From Silanimonas sp. (GTDB lineage: Bacteria > Pseudomonadota > Gammaproteobacteria > Xanthomonadales > Xanthomonadaceae): 64,000 nucleotides of DNA. Below, piece after piece: positions 54,422 to 62,981 of the stretch. The notes under the pieces are model-generated. The model was given only the letters and a program-made list of their open reading frames with translations. It was not told where the DNA came from and ran no database searches. Position 1 is the first letter of the stretch, and every line of letters begins with the position of its first letter. The position numbers and the translations under genes were made by a program. Location: contig BPKK01000007.1 of NCBI GenBank assembly GCA_026005095.1, positions 1 to 64,000 of the forward strand, read 5' to 3'.

Positions 54422-56519
54422 ATGCGTTCCCGCCGCCTTCCCCTCGCGATCACGCTTGCCGCCGCCCTGATGACCAGCGCCCTGTCCGCCGCCGATCCCG
54501 CCCCCGCCGATCCCTGGCTCTGGCTGGAGGACGTGGAAGGCCAGCGCTCCGCTCGACTGGGTACGCGAGCAGAACGCCGCCACCACGGCCCTGCTGGAGG
54601 CCGAGCCCGGCTTCCAGGCACTGCGCACCGACCTGCTCGCCATCCTCGATTCGAATGCGCGCATTCCCTTCGTCAGCAAGCAGGGCGAGTACTTCTACAA
54701 CTTCTGGCGTGACGCCAAGAACCCGGCCGGCCTGTGGCGGCGCACCACGCTGGAGGAGTACCGCAAGCCCGAGCCGGCCTGGGAGGTGCTGATCGACCTC
54801 GACGCCATCAACCAGGCCGAGAACATGAACTGGGTGTGGCGCGGGGCCAACTGCCTGCGCCCGGCCTACGCGCGCTGCCTCGTCTCGCTCTCGCGCGGCG
54901 GCGCCGACGCCATCGTGGTGCGCGAATGGGACATGGCCAGCCGCCGCTTCGTCGAGGATGGCTTCGTGCTGCCCGAGGCCAAGGGCGGCGTGGCCTGGCG
55001 CGATGCCGACAGCGTCTATGTCTATACCGATTTCGGGCCCGGCTCGATGACCAGTTCCGGCTACCCGCGCATCGTGAAGGAGTGGCGGCGCGGCACGCCG
55101 CTTGCCGAGGCGAAGGTGGTGTACGAGGGCAAGGCCGATGACATGTACATCGCCGGCTATCGCGATCTTACCCCCGGCTTCGAGCGCGACTTCGTCAGCC
55201 GCACCCTCGCGTTCTACAACGACGAGCTCTACCTGCGCGGCGCCGATGGCAGCCTCACGAAGATCGACGCCCCCAACAGTGCCAACAAGAGCGTCTACCG
55301 CGAATGGCTGGTGCTGGAGCTGCGCGAGGACTACACGGTGGGCGGCCGCACCTATCCCAAGGGCGCGCTGATCGCCACCAAGTTCGACGACTTCATGGCC
55401 GGCCGCCGCGACTTCGACCTGCTGTTCGAGCCCAGTGCCACCACGGCGCTCGCCGGCATGTCGCCCACCCGCAACCACCTCGTGCTCAACGTGCTCGAGG
55501 ACGTGAAGAACCGCCTCTACGTGCTCACCTACGCCAATGGCCGCTGGAACCGCGAGCCGCTCGCGGGTGCCCCGGCCTTCGGCACCGTCTCGCTCTCCCC
55601 GGTGGATGCCGACGAGGGCGATGACTATTTCCTCACCGTCACCGACTACCTCACGCCCACCACCCTGATGATGGGCAGCATCGGCCGGGCGCCAGAGCCG
55701 CTGAAGCAGCTCCCGGCCTTCTTCGACGCCTCCGGCCTCGAGATCAGCCAGCACTTCGCCACCAGCAAGGACGGTACCCGCGTGCCCTACTTCATGGTGG
55801 CGCGGAAGGACCTTCCGAAGAACGGCAGGAACCCGACCCTGCTCTACGGCTACGGTGGCTTCGAGATCTCGCTCACTCCGTCCTACTCGGCCGCCGTCGG
55901 CCGTGCCTGGCTCAGCGAGGGCGGGGTGTACGTGGTGGCCAACATCCGCGGCGGCGGCGAGTATGGCCCGCGCTGGCACCAGGCGGCGCTGAAGGAGAAC
56001 CGCCTGCGCGCCTACGAGGACTTCGCTGCCGTGGCGGAAGACCTGATCCAGCGCGGCATCACCTCGCCGAAGCACCTCGGCATCCAGGGCGGCAGCAATG
56101 GCGGCCTTCTGGTGGGCAACATGACCGTGCTCTACCCGGAGCTGTTCGGCGCCGTGGTCTGCCAGGTGCCCCTGCTCGACATGCGCCGCTACAACCAGCT
56201 GCTGGCCGGCGCCTCGTGGATGGCCGAGTACGGCAACCCGGATGATCCGGCGCAGTGGGAGTTCATCCGCCGCTTCTCGCCCTACCACAACGTGAAGCCG
56301 GACGTGAAATATCCGCCGGTGCTGTTCACCACCTCCACCCGCGACGACCGCGTACACCCTGGTCATGCCCGCAAGATGTTCGCCCTGATGCAGTCGATGG
56401 GCCACCCGGTCTACTACTACGAGAACATCGAGGGTGGCCATGGCGGCGCCGCCAACAATGCCCAGAGCGCCTACATGAACGCGCTCGCCTACACCTTCCT
56501 CAAGAAGAAGCTGTTCTAA
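54422..56519 (+). pseudogene. Prolyl oligopeptidase (S9A) gene with an early frameshift
   Basis: ATG 54422 starts a signal peptide (MRSRRLPLAITLAAALMTSA) and the S9A opening DPWLWLEDVEG. The frame is lost near 54551 and resumes at 54552 with LDWVREQNAATTALLE, then stays open to 56519. Removing one base gives 699 codons, normal family length. The catalytic Ser558 is in GGSNGG, the Asp in TRDDRVHPGHA and His673 in GGHGG. It would be a periplasmic proline-specific endopeptidase. Intact catalytic parts and normal length suggest a base-call error as much as a true mutation. Confidence 0.82.
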
Positions 56520-56531
56520 GGAGTGATGCCG

Positions 56532-58694
56532 ATGTCCCCCCGCCCTGCCCGCGCCCTGCCGCGCCGCCGGTCCTTCGCCCCCCTGGGCCTTGCCCTTGCC
56601 GCCGGCCTTGCGGCGCCGCTCGCCTCCGCCGCGCTGCCCGCGCCGCCGGTGGCGGAGAAGCGCCCGCACGAGGTGAAGGCGCCGCATGGCGCCGTGCGCA
56701 TCGACGAGTACTACTGGCTGCGCGACGATACGCGCACCAGCCCGGAGATGCTGGCCTACCTCGAGGCCGAGAACGCCTACGCCGATGCCGTGCTGGCGCC
56801 GCTCGCCCCGCTCAAGCAGCGCCTCTACGACGAGATCGTCGGCCGTATCCAGCAGGACGATGCCAGCGTGCCCTACTTCGAGGACGGCTACTGGTACTAC
56901 TCGCGCTTCGAGACCGGCAAGGACTATCCCATCGTCGCCCGTCGCAAGGGCACGATGGAGGCGCCGGAGGAAATCCTGCTCGACCAGAACGCCATGGCCG
57001 CCGGCAAGGAGTTCTTCCAGGTCGGCACCTGGGAGGTGAGCCCCGATGGCACGAAGCTGGCCTGGGCCGAGGATCTCAATGGCCGCCGCCAGTACACGAT
57101 CAAGGTCAAGGACATCGCCAGCGGCGAACTGCTGGACGAGGCCGTGACCGGGGCCAGCGCCAATATCGTCTGGGGCGATGACAACCGGACGATCTGGTAC
57201 GTCGAGAACGACCCCAAGACCCTGCTCACCACCCACGTCAAGACGCATGTCATCGGTACTCCGGTCTCGCAGGACAAGACCGTCTATACCGAGGCCGACA
57301 CCAGCTTCTACATGGGCATCGGCCGCACTCGCTCGAAGCAGTACATCTGCATTGGCGTGCAGAGCACGGTGTCTTCGGAGCAGCGCTGCACCAGGGCCTC
57401 CGAGCCCGGCGAGTTCTTCGTGATCGCCCCGCGCGAGCGCGACGTGGAGTACAGCGCCGACCACTACGCCGGCCGCTGGGTCATCACCACCAACTGGCAG
57501 GCGCCGAACTACCGCATCATGACCGCGGCCGAGGATGCGCTCGGCAGCCGCGAGAACTGGCGCGAGCTGGTGCCGCACAAGGACGACGTGCTGATCGAGG
57601 GCATCGAGCTGTTCGACGGCTTCATGGCCATCGGCGAGCGTTCGGAAGGCCTGCGCCGCATCCGCATCCTCAAGGACGGCGGCGAGAGCCAGTACGTCAA
57701 GTCGGACGAGCCGGCCTACACCATGGGCCTCGGCACGAATCCCATGCCCAACACGCCGTGGGTGCGCTACACCTACACCTCCTTCACCACCCCGAACACC
57801 ACCTACGAGGTGAACGTCGAGACCGGCGAGCGCCGGCTGCTGAAGCGCGACCCGGTGCTCGGCGACTTCGATCCCGCCAACTATGTAACCGAGCGCGTGT
57901 GGGTGCCGGCCCGCGACGGCAAGGCCCGCATCCCGGTCTCGCTGGTCTATCGCAAGGGGCTGGCGAAGGACGGCACGGCCCCGATGCTGCAATACGCCTA
58001 CGGCAGCTACGGCAGTTCGCAGGACCCGCGCTTCTCGGTGCAGCTGCCCTCGCTGCTCGACCGCGGCGTGGTCTATGCCCTGGCCCATATCCGCGGCGGG
58101 CAGGAACTGGGCCGCGCCTGGTACGACGAGGGCAAGCTGTTCAACAAGAAGAACACCTTCACCGACTTCATCGATGTCACCGACTGGCTGGTGGCGAACG
58201 GCTACGCGGCGAAGGACCGGGTGGCGGCCATGGGCGGCAGCGCCGGTGGCCTGCTGATGGGGGCGGTGGCCAATATGGCGCCGGAGAAGTACCGGGTGAT
58301 GCTCTCGCTGGTGCCCTTCGTCGACGTGGTGACCACCATGCTCGACCCGAGCATCCCGCTCACCACCAACGAGTACGACGAATGGGGCAATCCCGAGCAG
58401 GAGGACTTCTACGCCTACATGCTCTCCTACTCGCCCTATGACCAGATCGAGGCCAAGGCCTACCCGGCCATGTTCGTCGGCACCGGCCTCTGGGACTCGC
58501 AGGTGCAGTACTGGGAGCCGGCGAAGTACGTGGCCCGTCTGCGGGCGAAGAAGACCGACGACAACCTCCTCGTCTTCCGTACCAACATGGAAGCCGGCCA
58601 CGGCGGCAAGTCGGGCCGCTTCCGCCGCTTCGCCGAGGCCGCCGAGTACTACGCCTTCATGCTCGACCAGCTGGGGGTGGAGAAGGGGAACTAG
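56532..58694 (+). CDS. Oligopeptidase B-like S9 serine peptidase, exported
   Basis: A 720-residue S9A peptidase with an N-terminal signal-like segment (PRRRSFAPLGLALAAGLAAP), a beta-propeller, and an alpha/beta-hydrolase domain. The nucleophile is Ser570 in MGGSAGG, Asp is in GLWDSQVQYWEP and His in EAGHGGKSGR. The pattern ERVWVPARDGKARIPVSLVYRKG is typical of oligopeptidase B, which cuts after basic residues. AAGGAG at 56518-56523 favours ATG 56532 over 56526. It follows the prolyl oligopeptidase by 12 bp, probably one operon. Confidence 0.9.
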   Translation: MSPRPARALPRRRSFAPLGLALAAGLAAPLASAALPAPPVAEKRPHEVKAPHGAVRIDEYYWLRDDTRTSPEMLAYLEAENAYADAVLAPLAPLKQRLYDEIVGRIQQDDASVPYFEDGYWYYSRFETGKDYPIVARRKGTMEAPEEILLDQNAMAAGKEFFQVGTWEVSPDGTKLAWAEDLNGRRQYTIKVKDIASGELLDEAVTGASANIVWGDDNRTIWYVENDPKTLLTTHVKTHVIGTPVSQDKTVYTEADTSFYMGIGRTRSKQYICIGVQSTVSSEQRCTRASEPGEFFVIAPRERDVEYSADHYAGRWVITTNWQAPNYRIMTAAEDALGSRENWRELVPHKDDVLIEGIELFDGFMAIGERSEGLRRIRILKDGGESQYVKSDEPAYTMGLGTNPMPNTPWVRYTYTSFTTPNTTYEVNVETGERRLLKRDPVLGDFDPANYVTERVWVPARDGKARIPVSLVYRKGLAKDGTAPMLQYAYGSYGSSQDPRFSVQLPSLLDRGVVYALAHIRGGQELGRAWYDEGKLFNKKNTFTDFIDVTDWLVANGYAAKDRVAAMGGSAGGLLMGAVANMAPEKYRVMLSLVPFVDVVTTMLDPSIPLTTNEYDEWGNPEQEDFYAYMLSYSPYDQIEAKAYPAMFVGTGLWDSQVQYWEPAKYVARLRAKKTDDNLLVFRTNMEAGHGGKSGRFRRFAEAAEYYAFMLDQLGVEKGN

Positions 58695-58796
58695 GCTCCC
58701 TGCTGCTGCATTCGATTGCATCCCGCGTCGCCTGGGGCGGCGGCGCGGGATGGGCTGGCTACACTCGGGGCTTGCCCACTGCCGACGAGGCGATGA

Positions 58797-60482
58797 ATGC
58801 GCCTGCTCCCGCTGCCCCTGCTGCTCGCCGCCCTGCTCGCCGTGCCGGCTGCGTCGGCCGCCTCTCCGGCGGACGCGCCGGTGCCGCGCAAGGACCTCGT
58901 CGGCACCACCGAGCCGATGGCCGAGCACGCGGTGTATTTCGTGCTCACCGACCGCTTCGTCAACGGCGATCCTGCGAACGACCAGCGCGAACAGGGCCTC
59001 CCGGATCACGGCACCTTCGACCGGGTGACACCCGGCGCGCCGCCGGGCCGCACCGACAACGTGGGCTATCTTGGCGGTGATTTTCGCGGCCTGCTCGACA
59101 ACGCCGGCTACATCCGCGACATGGGCTTCGGCGCCGTCTGGCTCTCGCCCATCGTCGAGAACCCCAACGAGGCCTTCTCCGGCGGCGAGGCGGTGGTCTG
59201 GGGCGGGCATTTCACCGACCGCGGCAAGACCGGCTACCACGGCTACTGGGGCACCAACTTCTTCCGTGTCGACGAGCACTGGCCGAGTGAGGGGCTGGGC
59301 TTCCGCGAGCTCACCGAGGGCCTGCGCGCCCGCGGCCTCAAGACCGTGCTCGACATCGTGCTGAACCACGGCTCGCCGGCCTTCGGTGCGCCATCACCGC
59401 GCGACGACTTCGGCAAGCTCTTCGATGCCGAGGGCCGACTGCTGGCCGACCACCAGAACCTGCCTCCGAAGCGCCTGCGCCCGGACAGAGAGCCGCTGCA
59501 CGCCTTCTTCAACACGAAGCCCGACATCGCCCAGCTCGCCGACTTCAACGAAGACAACCCGGAGGTGCTGGAGTACTTCGTGGCCGCCTACCTCAAGTGG
59601 ATCGAGGAGGGCGCCGATGCCTTCCGGGTAGACACCATCAAGCACATGCCGCATTCGTTCTGGAAGCGCTTCACCGACCGCATCCGCGCCGAGCATCCGG
59701 GCTTCTTCCTGTTCGGCGAGGCCTTCGACTACGACCCCGAGGTGCTGGGGGCCTTCACCCGGCCGGAGAACGGCGGCATCGCGGTGCTCGACTTCCCGCT
59801 GCAGAAGGCCATGGGCGAGGTGTTCGGCCGGCCGCGCGCCGGCTTCGAGGCCATCGAGCGGGTGCTGTTCCTCGAGGGCGGGCCCTATGCCAACCCCTAC
59901 GAGCTGATGACCTTCCACGACAACCACGACATGCCGCGGCTGGATGCCGACGATGCCGGCTTCATCAATGCCCACAACCTGCTGTTCACGGTGCGCGGCA
60001 TCCCGGTCGTCTACTACGGCTCGGAGATCGGCTTCGAGCGCGGTACCGCCGAGCATGCCGGCAACCGGAATTACTTCGGCCAGGCACGCATCGACGCCGC
60101 ACCGGCACATCCCATCTACCAGGCGCTGCGGCGCATCGCCCGGCTGCGCGCCCAGACCCCGGCCCTGCAGCGCGGCCTGCAGCTCAACCTGCTGTTCGAG
60201 GGCGAGCGCGCGGCCTTCTACCGCGTGTACGAGCAGGGCGCGGTGGCGCAGACGGCGCTGGTGCTGCTGAACAAGGGCGATGCCGCGGCCGAGTTCCGGC
60301 TCACCGGCCCCCTGCAGCCGGGGCGCTGGCGCGAGGCCCTGGAGGGCCGCACCGTGGAACTGCGCGAGGGCGAGGCCTTCGAGGCCCGGGTGCCGGCGAA
60401 CGGCGTGCAGGTCTACCTCTACGAGCGGCCGCTCACCGCCCCGGCCCTGCGGGCGGCGGTGGAGGCGATGCGTCGCCCCTGA
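58797..60482 (+). CDS. Secreted GH13 alpha-amylase-family enzyme
   Basis: A 561-residue glycosidase with a signal peptide (residues 1-21) and a GH13 barrel opening at AVYFVLTDRFVNGDPAND. The conserved regions are LDIVLNHG, DAFRVDTIKHMP (nucleophile Asp279), FLFGEAFDYD (acid Glu308) and FHDNHD (Asp378). It looks like the maltogenic amylase or cyclodextrin-processing type, with a short C-terminal beta domain (about 465-550). Product specificity cannot be assigned. It would supply sugars to the glucokinase/Eda route encoded nearby on the other strand. Its end overlaps the convergent phosphatase gene by 64 bp. Confidence 0.9.
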   Translation: MRLLPLPLLLAALLAVPAASAASPADAPVPRKDLVGTTEPMAEHAVYFVLTDRFVNGDPANDQREQGLPDHGTFDRVTPGAPPGRTDNVGYLGGDFRGLLDNAGYIRDMGFGAVWLSPIVENPNEAFSGGEAVVWGGHFTDRGKTGYHGYWGTNFFRVDEHWPSEGLGFRELTEGLRARGLKTVLDIVLNHGSPAFGAPSPRDDFGKLFDAEGRLLADHQNLPPKRLRPDREPLHAFFNTKPDIAQLADFNEDNPEVLEYFVAAYLKWIEEGADAFRVDTIKHMPHSFWKRFTDRIRAEHPGFFLFGEAFDYDPEVLGAFTRPENGGIAVLDFPLQKAMGEVFGRPRAGFEAIERVLFLEGGPYANPYELMTFHDNHDMPRLDADDAGFINAHNLLFTVRGIPVVYYGSEIGFERGTAEHAGNRNYFGQARIDAAPAHPIYQALRRIARLRAQTPALQRGLQLNLLFEGERAAFYRVYEQGAVAQTALVLLNKGDAAAEFRLTGPLQPGRWREALEGRTVELREGEAFEARVPANGVQVYLYERPLTAPALRAAVEAMRRP

Positions 60483-61093
60483 GCAGAAGCGGCCTCAGGG
60501 CGGGGCGCGTCCCCGCCGGCAGGCGCGGCATAGTCGATGGTGAGCGGCCGACCGAGCAGGCGCTCCATGGGCAGCGGCCAGAGCCCCAGCGGTGCCACCC
60601 GCTGCATCGCTTCCTGCGGCGAGAGGCCGCGCTCGCGCACCAGCCAGGCGGCATAGAGCTGGCCGGCGCGGGCGCCGGTGCCGCAGTGCAGCAGAGCTCG
60701 CCGCCCTTGGCCATCTCGGCGCTGAAGGCATCCAGCACGGCGGGGCTGAAGCCGCCGTTGCTCGGCACCGGCAGCACGCGGTAGTCGAGCCCGGCGGATG
60801 CGGCGGCAGCGGCGGGATCGAAGCCGAGGGTGGCGGTCTCCTCGGGCGTGCGCAGGTTGATCACCCGGGTGATGCCCCGGGCCCGGACCGCGGCGAAGTC
60901 TTCGGCGCCCGGCTGCGGGCCCAGCAGCACGTTGTCGAGGCGCAGGCTGCGCTCGAGGAAGGGCGCCGGGCTGGCGGCGGCGCGTGGCCGGAGGCGTGGC
61001 GGCGGTCCTGGCGGGCTCCGGACTGCTGGCGCAGGCGCCGAGCAGCAGGCTGGAGGCGAGGAGGGTGCAAAGGGCGGCGGGCTTCATGTTCAT
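60419..61093 (-). pseudogene. Tyrosine-phosphatase-like lipoprotein gene with two frameshifts
   Basis: The start frame encodes a lipoprotein signal (LLASSLLLGACASS). The middle, in another frame, reads NVLLGPQPGAEDFAAVRARG and VINLRTPEETATLGFDP, a dual-specificity phosphatase-like start. The original frame then returns with LHCGTGARAGQLYAAWLVRE, containing the HC-x5-R phosphatase loop. The shifts lie near 60985 and 60700 and compensate each other. If they are sequence errors, this is an intact secreted phosphatase-like protein of about 225 residues. It overlaps the LacI gene stop by four bases. Confidence 0.7.
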
Positions 61094-62163
61094 CGGGCCT
61101 GGCTGGACGTGGCGGGGCGGGAGCGGGGGAGGGCAGCACCGCAGCTCTGCCGCACCACCAAGGTGGGCAGCAGCACTTCGCTCTCGACCGGCTCGCCGCG
61201 GATCTCGCGGATCAGGGTGTTCACCAGTTTCTCGCCGGCGAGCTTGGTGTCCTGCATCACGGTGGTGAGCGGCGGGTTGCAGAAAGCCGCCACCGGCTGG
61301 TCGTCGAAGCCGACCACGGCCACGTCCTCGGGCACGCGGCGCCCCTGTTCCAGCAGGGCGCGCAAAGCGCCGATGGCGATCAGGTCGGAGGCGCAGAACA
61401 GGGCATCGAAGGCCACGCCGCGGGCGAACAGGGCCTGGGCGGCGGCGTAGCCGGCGAGCTCGGTGGAATCCACCACGTCCACCTGCAGGGCCGGCTCAGT
61501 GCTGAGCCCGGCCTCGGCGAGGCTGTCGCACAGGCCGAGGTAGCGGTCGCGGAACTCCGGCGCGGTGGGGCGGTTGGCGCCCAGGAAGGCCACGCGGCGG
61601 CGGCCGAGGGCGGCGAGGTGGCGGCCCACCGCCTGTCCGCCGTGGCGGTTGTCGCTGCCGATCGAGACCCCGGGCTGGTCCTCGAACACCGGTCCCCAGC
61701 GCACGAAATGCGTGCCCTGCTCCACGAGGCGCTGCAGGCGGCCGCGGGTGCTGTGCCAGTCGCCGTAGCCGAGCAGGATCAGGCCGTCGGCCTTGTGCGC
61801 GTCCTGGTAGTCGGCATGCCAGTCCTCGCTGAACTGCTGGAAGCTCACCAAAAGGTCGTAGCCCTGGCGCGCGCAGGCGCGGGTGATCGAGCCCAGCATG
61901 GTGAGGAAGAAGGGGTTGATCAGGGTGTCGTTCGGGGTCGGGTCCTCGAACAGCAGCAGGGCCAGGGTGACCGCGCTCTGGCGCCGCAGGTTGGAGGCGT
62001 TCTTGTCGACCTTGTAGTTGAGCTCGCGGGCGATCTGGCGGATGCGCCGGCGGGTTTCCTCGCTCACCAGCGGGCTGTCGCGCAGGGCGCGCGAGACCGT
62101 GGCCTGCGAGACCCCGGCGCGGTAGGCGATGTCGAAGGAGGTGGGGCGGGATTTCTGGGCCAT
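61090..62163 (-). CDS. LacI-family transcriptional regulator
   Basis: A 357-residue repressor. The N-terminal LacI helix-turn-helix is TSFDIAYRAGVSQATVSRALRDSPLVSEETRRRI, followed by the hinge (LNYKVDKNASNLRR) and a sugar-binding periplasmic-protein-like domain (ALRALLEQGRRVPEDVAVVGFDDQP). It sits between eda and the phosphatase gene, all on one strand, and may control the nearby glucose/glucan genes. The ATG at 62163 gives the standard helix-turn-helix position. Confidence 0.93.
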   Translation of the reverse strand: MAQKSRPTSFDIAYRAGVSQATVSRALRDSPLVSEETRRRIRQIARELNYKVDKNASNLRRQSAVTLALLLFEDPTPNDTLINPFFLTMLGSITRACARQGYDLLVSFQQFSEDWHADYQDAHKADGLILLGYGDWHSTRGRLQRLVEQGTHFVRWGPVFEDQPGVSIGSDNRHGGQAVGRHLAALGRRRVAFLGANRPTAPEFRDRYLGLCDSLAEAGLSTEPALQVDVVDSTELAGYAAAQALFARGVAFDALFCASDLIAIGALRALLEQGRRVPEDVAVVGFDDQPVAAFCNPPLTTVMQDTKLAGEKLVNTLIREIRGEPVESEVLLPTLVVRQSCGAALPRSRPATSSQAR

Positions 62164-62227
62164 CGGCCGGAGGATACCCCGGCGCGCCGGGGCGGGGCTC
62201 AAGGCGCCGTGGATGGCGGTGGCGCGC

Positions 62228-62882
62228 TCAGGCCGGGCGCAGGCCCACGGCCGCGCGTGCGAGAGCCTCGATCCGCGCCCAGTCGCCGCGGGCGATGGCG
62301 TCCTTCGGCAGCATCCACGAGCCGCCCACGGTGCCGACGTTCGGCAGGGCGAGGAAGGCCGGGGCGCTGCCGGCATCGAGGCCGCCGGTAGGACAGAAGC
62401 GCGCCTGCGGGAAGGGGCCGGCGAAGGCCTTGAGCGTGGCCGTGCCGCCCGCGGGCATGGCGGGGAAGAACTTGAAGCGCTGGTGGCCGTGGGCAAGGCC
62501 CTGCATCACCTCGCTGGCGGTGGCCACGGCCGGCAGCCAGGCGATCGGGCTGGCCTCGGCGGCGGCATACAGGGCCGGGTGTTGCCCCGGGGCTGATGGC
62601 GAAGGTGCAGCCGGCGTTCGCCGCGGCGTCGAGGTCGGCCGGCGTGAGCACGGTGCCGGCACCGAGCACTGCCTCCGGCACCTCGGCAGCGATGCGCCGC
62701 ATCGCCTCGAGCGCCACCGGCGTGCGCAGCGTGACCTCCAGCACCGGCAGTCCCCCGGCCACGAGGGCGCGGGCCAGGGGGACGGCCTGATCGATGGTTT
62801 CGATGACGATCACCGGCAGTACCGGCGCCCTGGCGAATACGGCATCGATCGCCGCATTGCGCTTCTCCGTCGTCCAGTTCAT
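62228..62882 (-). pseudogene. eda: KDPG/KHG aldolase gene with a single-base frameshift
   Basis: From ATG 62882 the protein opens NAAIDAVFARAPVLPVIVIE and has EVTLRTPVALEAM and GAGTVLTPADLDAA. It loses frame after TFAISPG near 62585, then continues in another frame with ALYAAAEASPIAWLPAVATA, FKFFPAMPAGG (with the Schiff-base Lys) and FCPTGGLD. The 655-nt span is one base over 218 codons, so a single extra base would restore a 217-residue aldolase of the Entner-Doudoroff pathway. The site is beside a CCCCGGGG stretch, which favours a base-call error. Confidence 0.82.
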
Positions 62883-62926
62883 CGCCCCGATGCTCCCCTG
62901 CCTGTCGATGCCCGCTTCACTGTTCC

Positions 62927-62962
62927 CTCTTTCCTCTTTCCTCTTTCCTCTTTCCTCTTTCC
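62927..62962. repeat. Tandem heptamer repeat between glk and eda
   Basis: About five copies of TCTTTCC (GGAAAGA on the coding strand of glk and eda). It lies 45-80 nt before the eda start and just after the glk stop. Each unit looks like a Shine-Dalgarno sequence (GGAAAGAGG). No gene overlaps it. Confidence 0.75.
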
Positions 62963-62981
62963 CCGCTTCCCCACTCGCTGC

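Noticed and set aside
54450-59369. A 1,639-codon minus-strand open frame opposite the S9 peptidases and amylase
   Set aside because: It is antisense to three convincing genes. Its composition (Arg, Gly, His, Val, Leu) is what GC3-biased genes produce on the other strand, and it has no family motifs.
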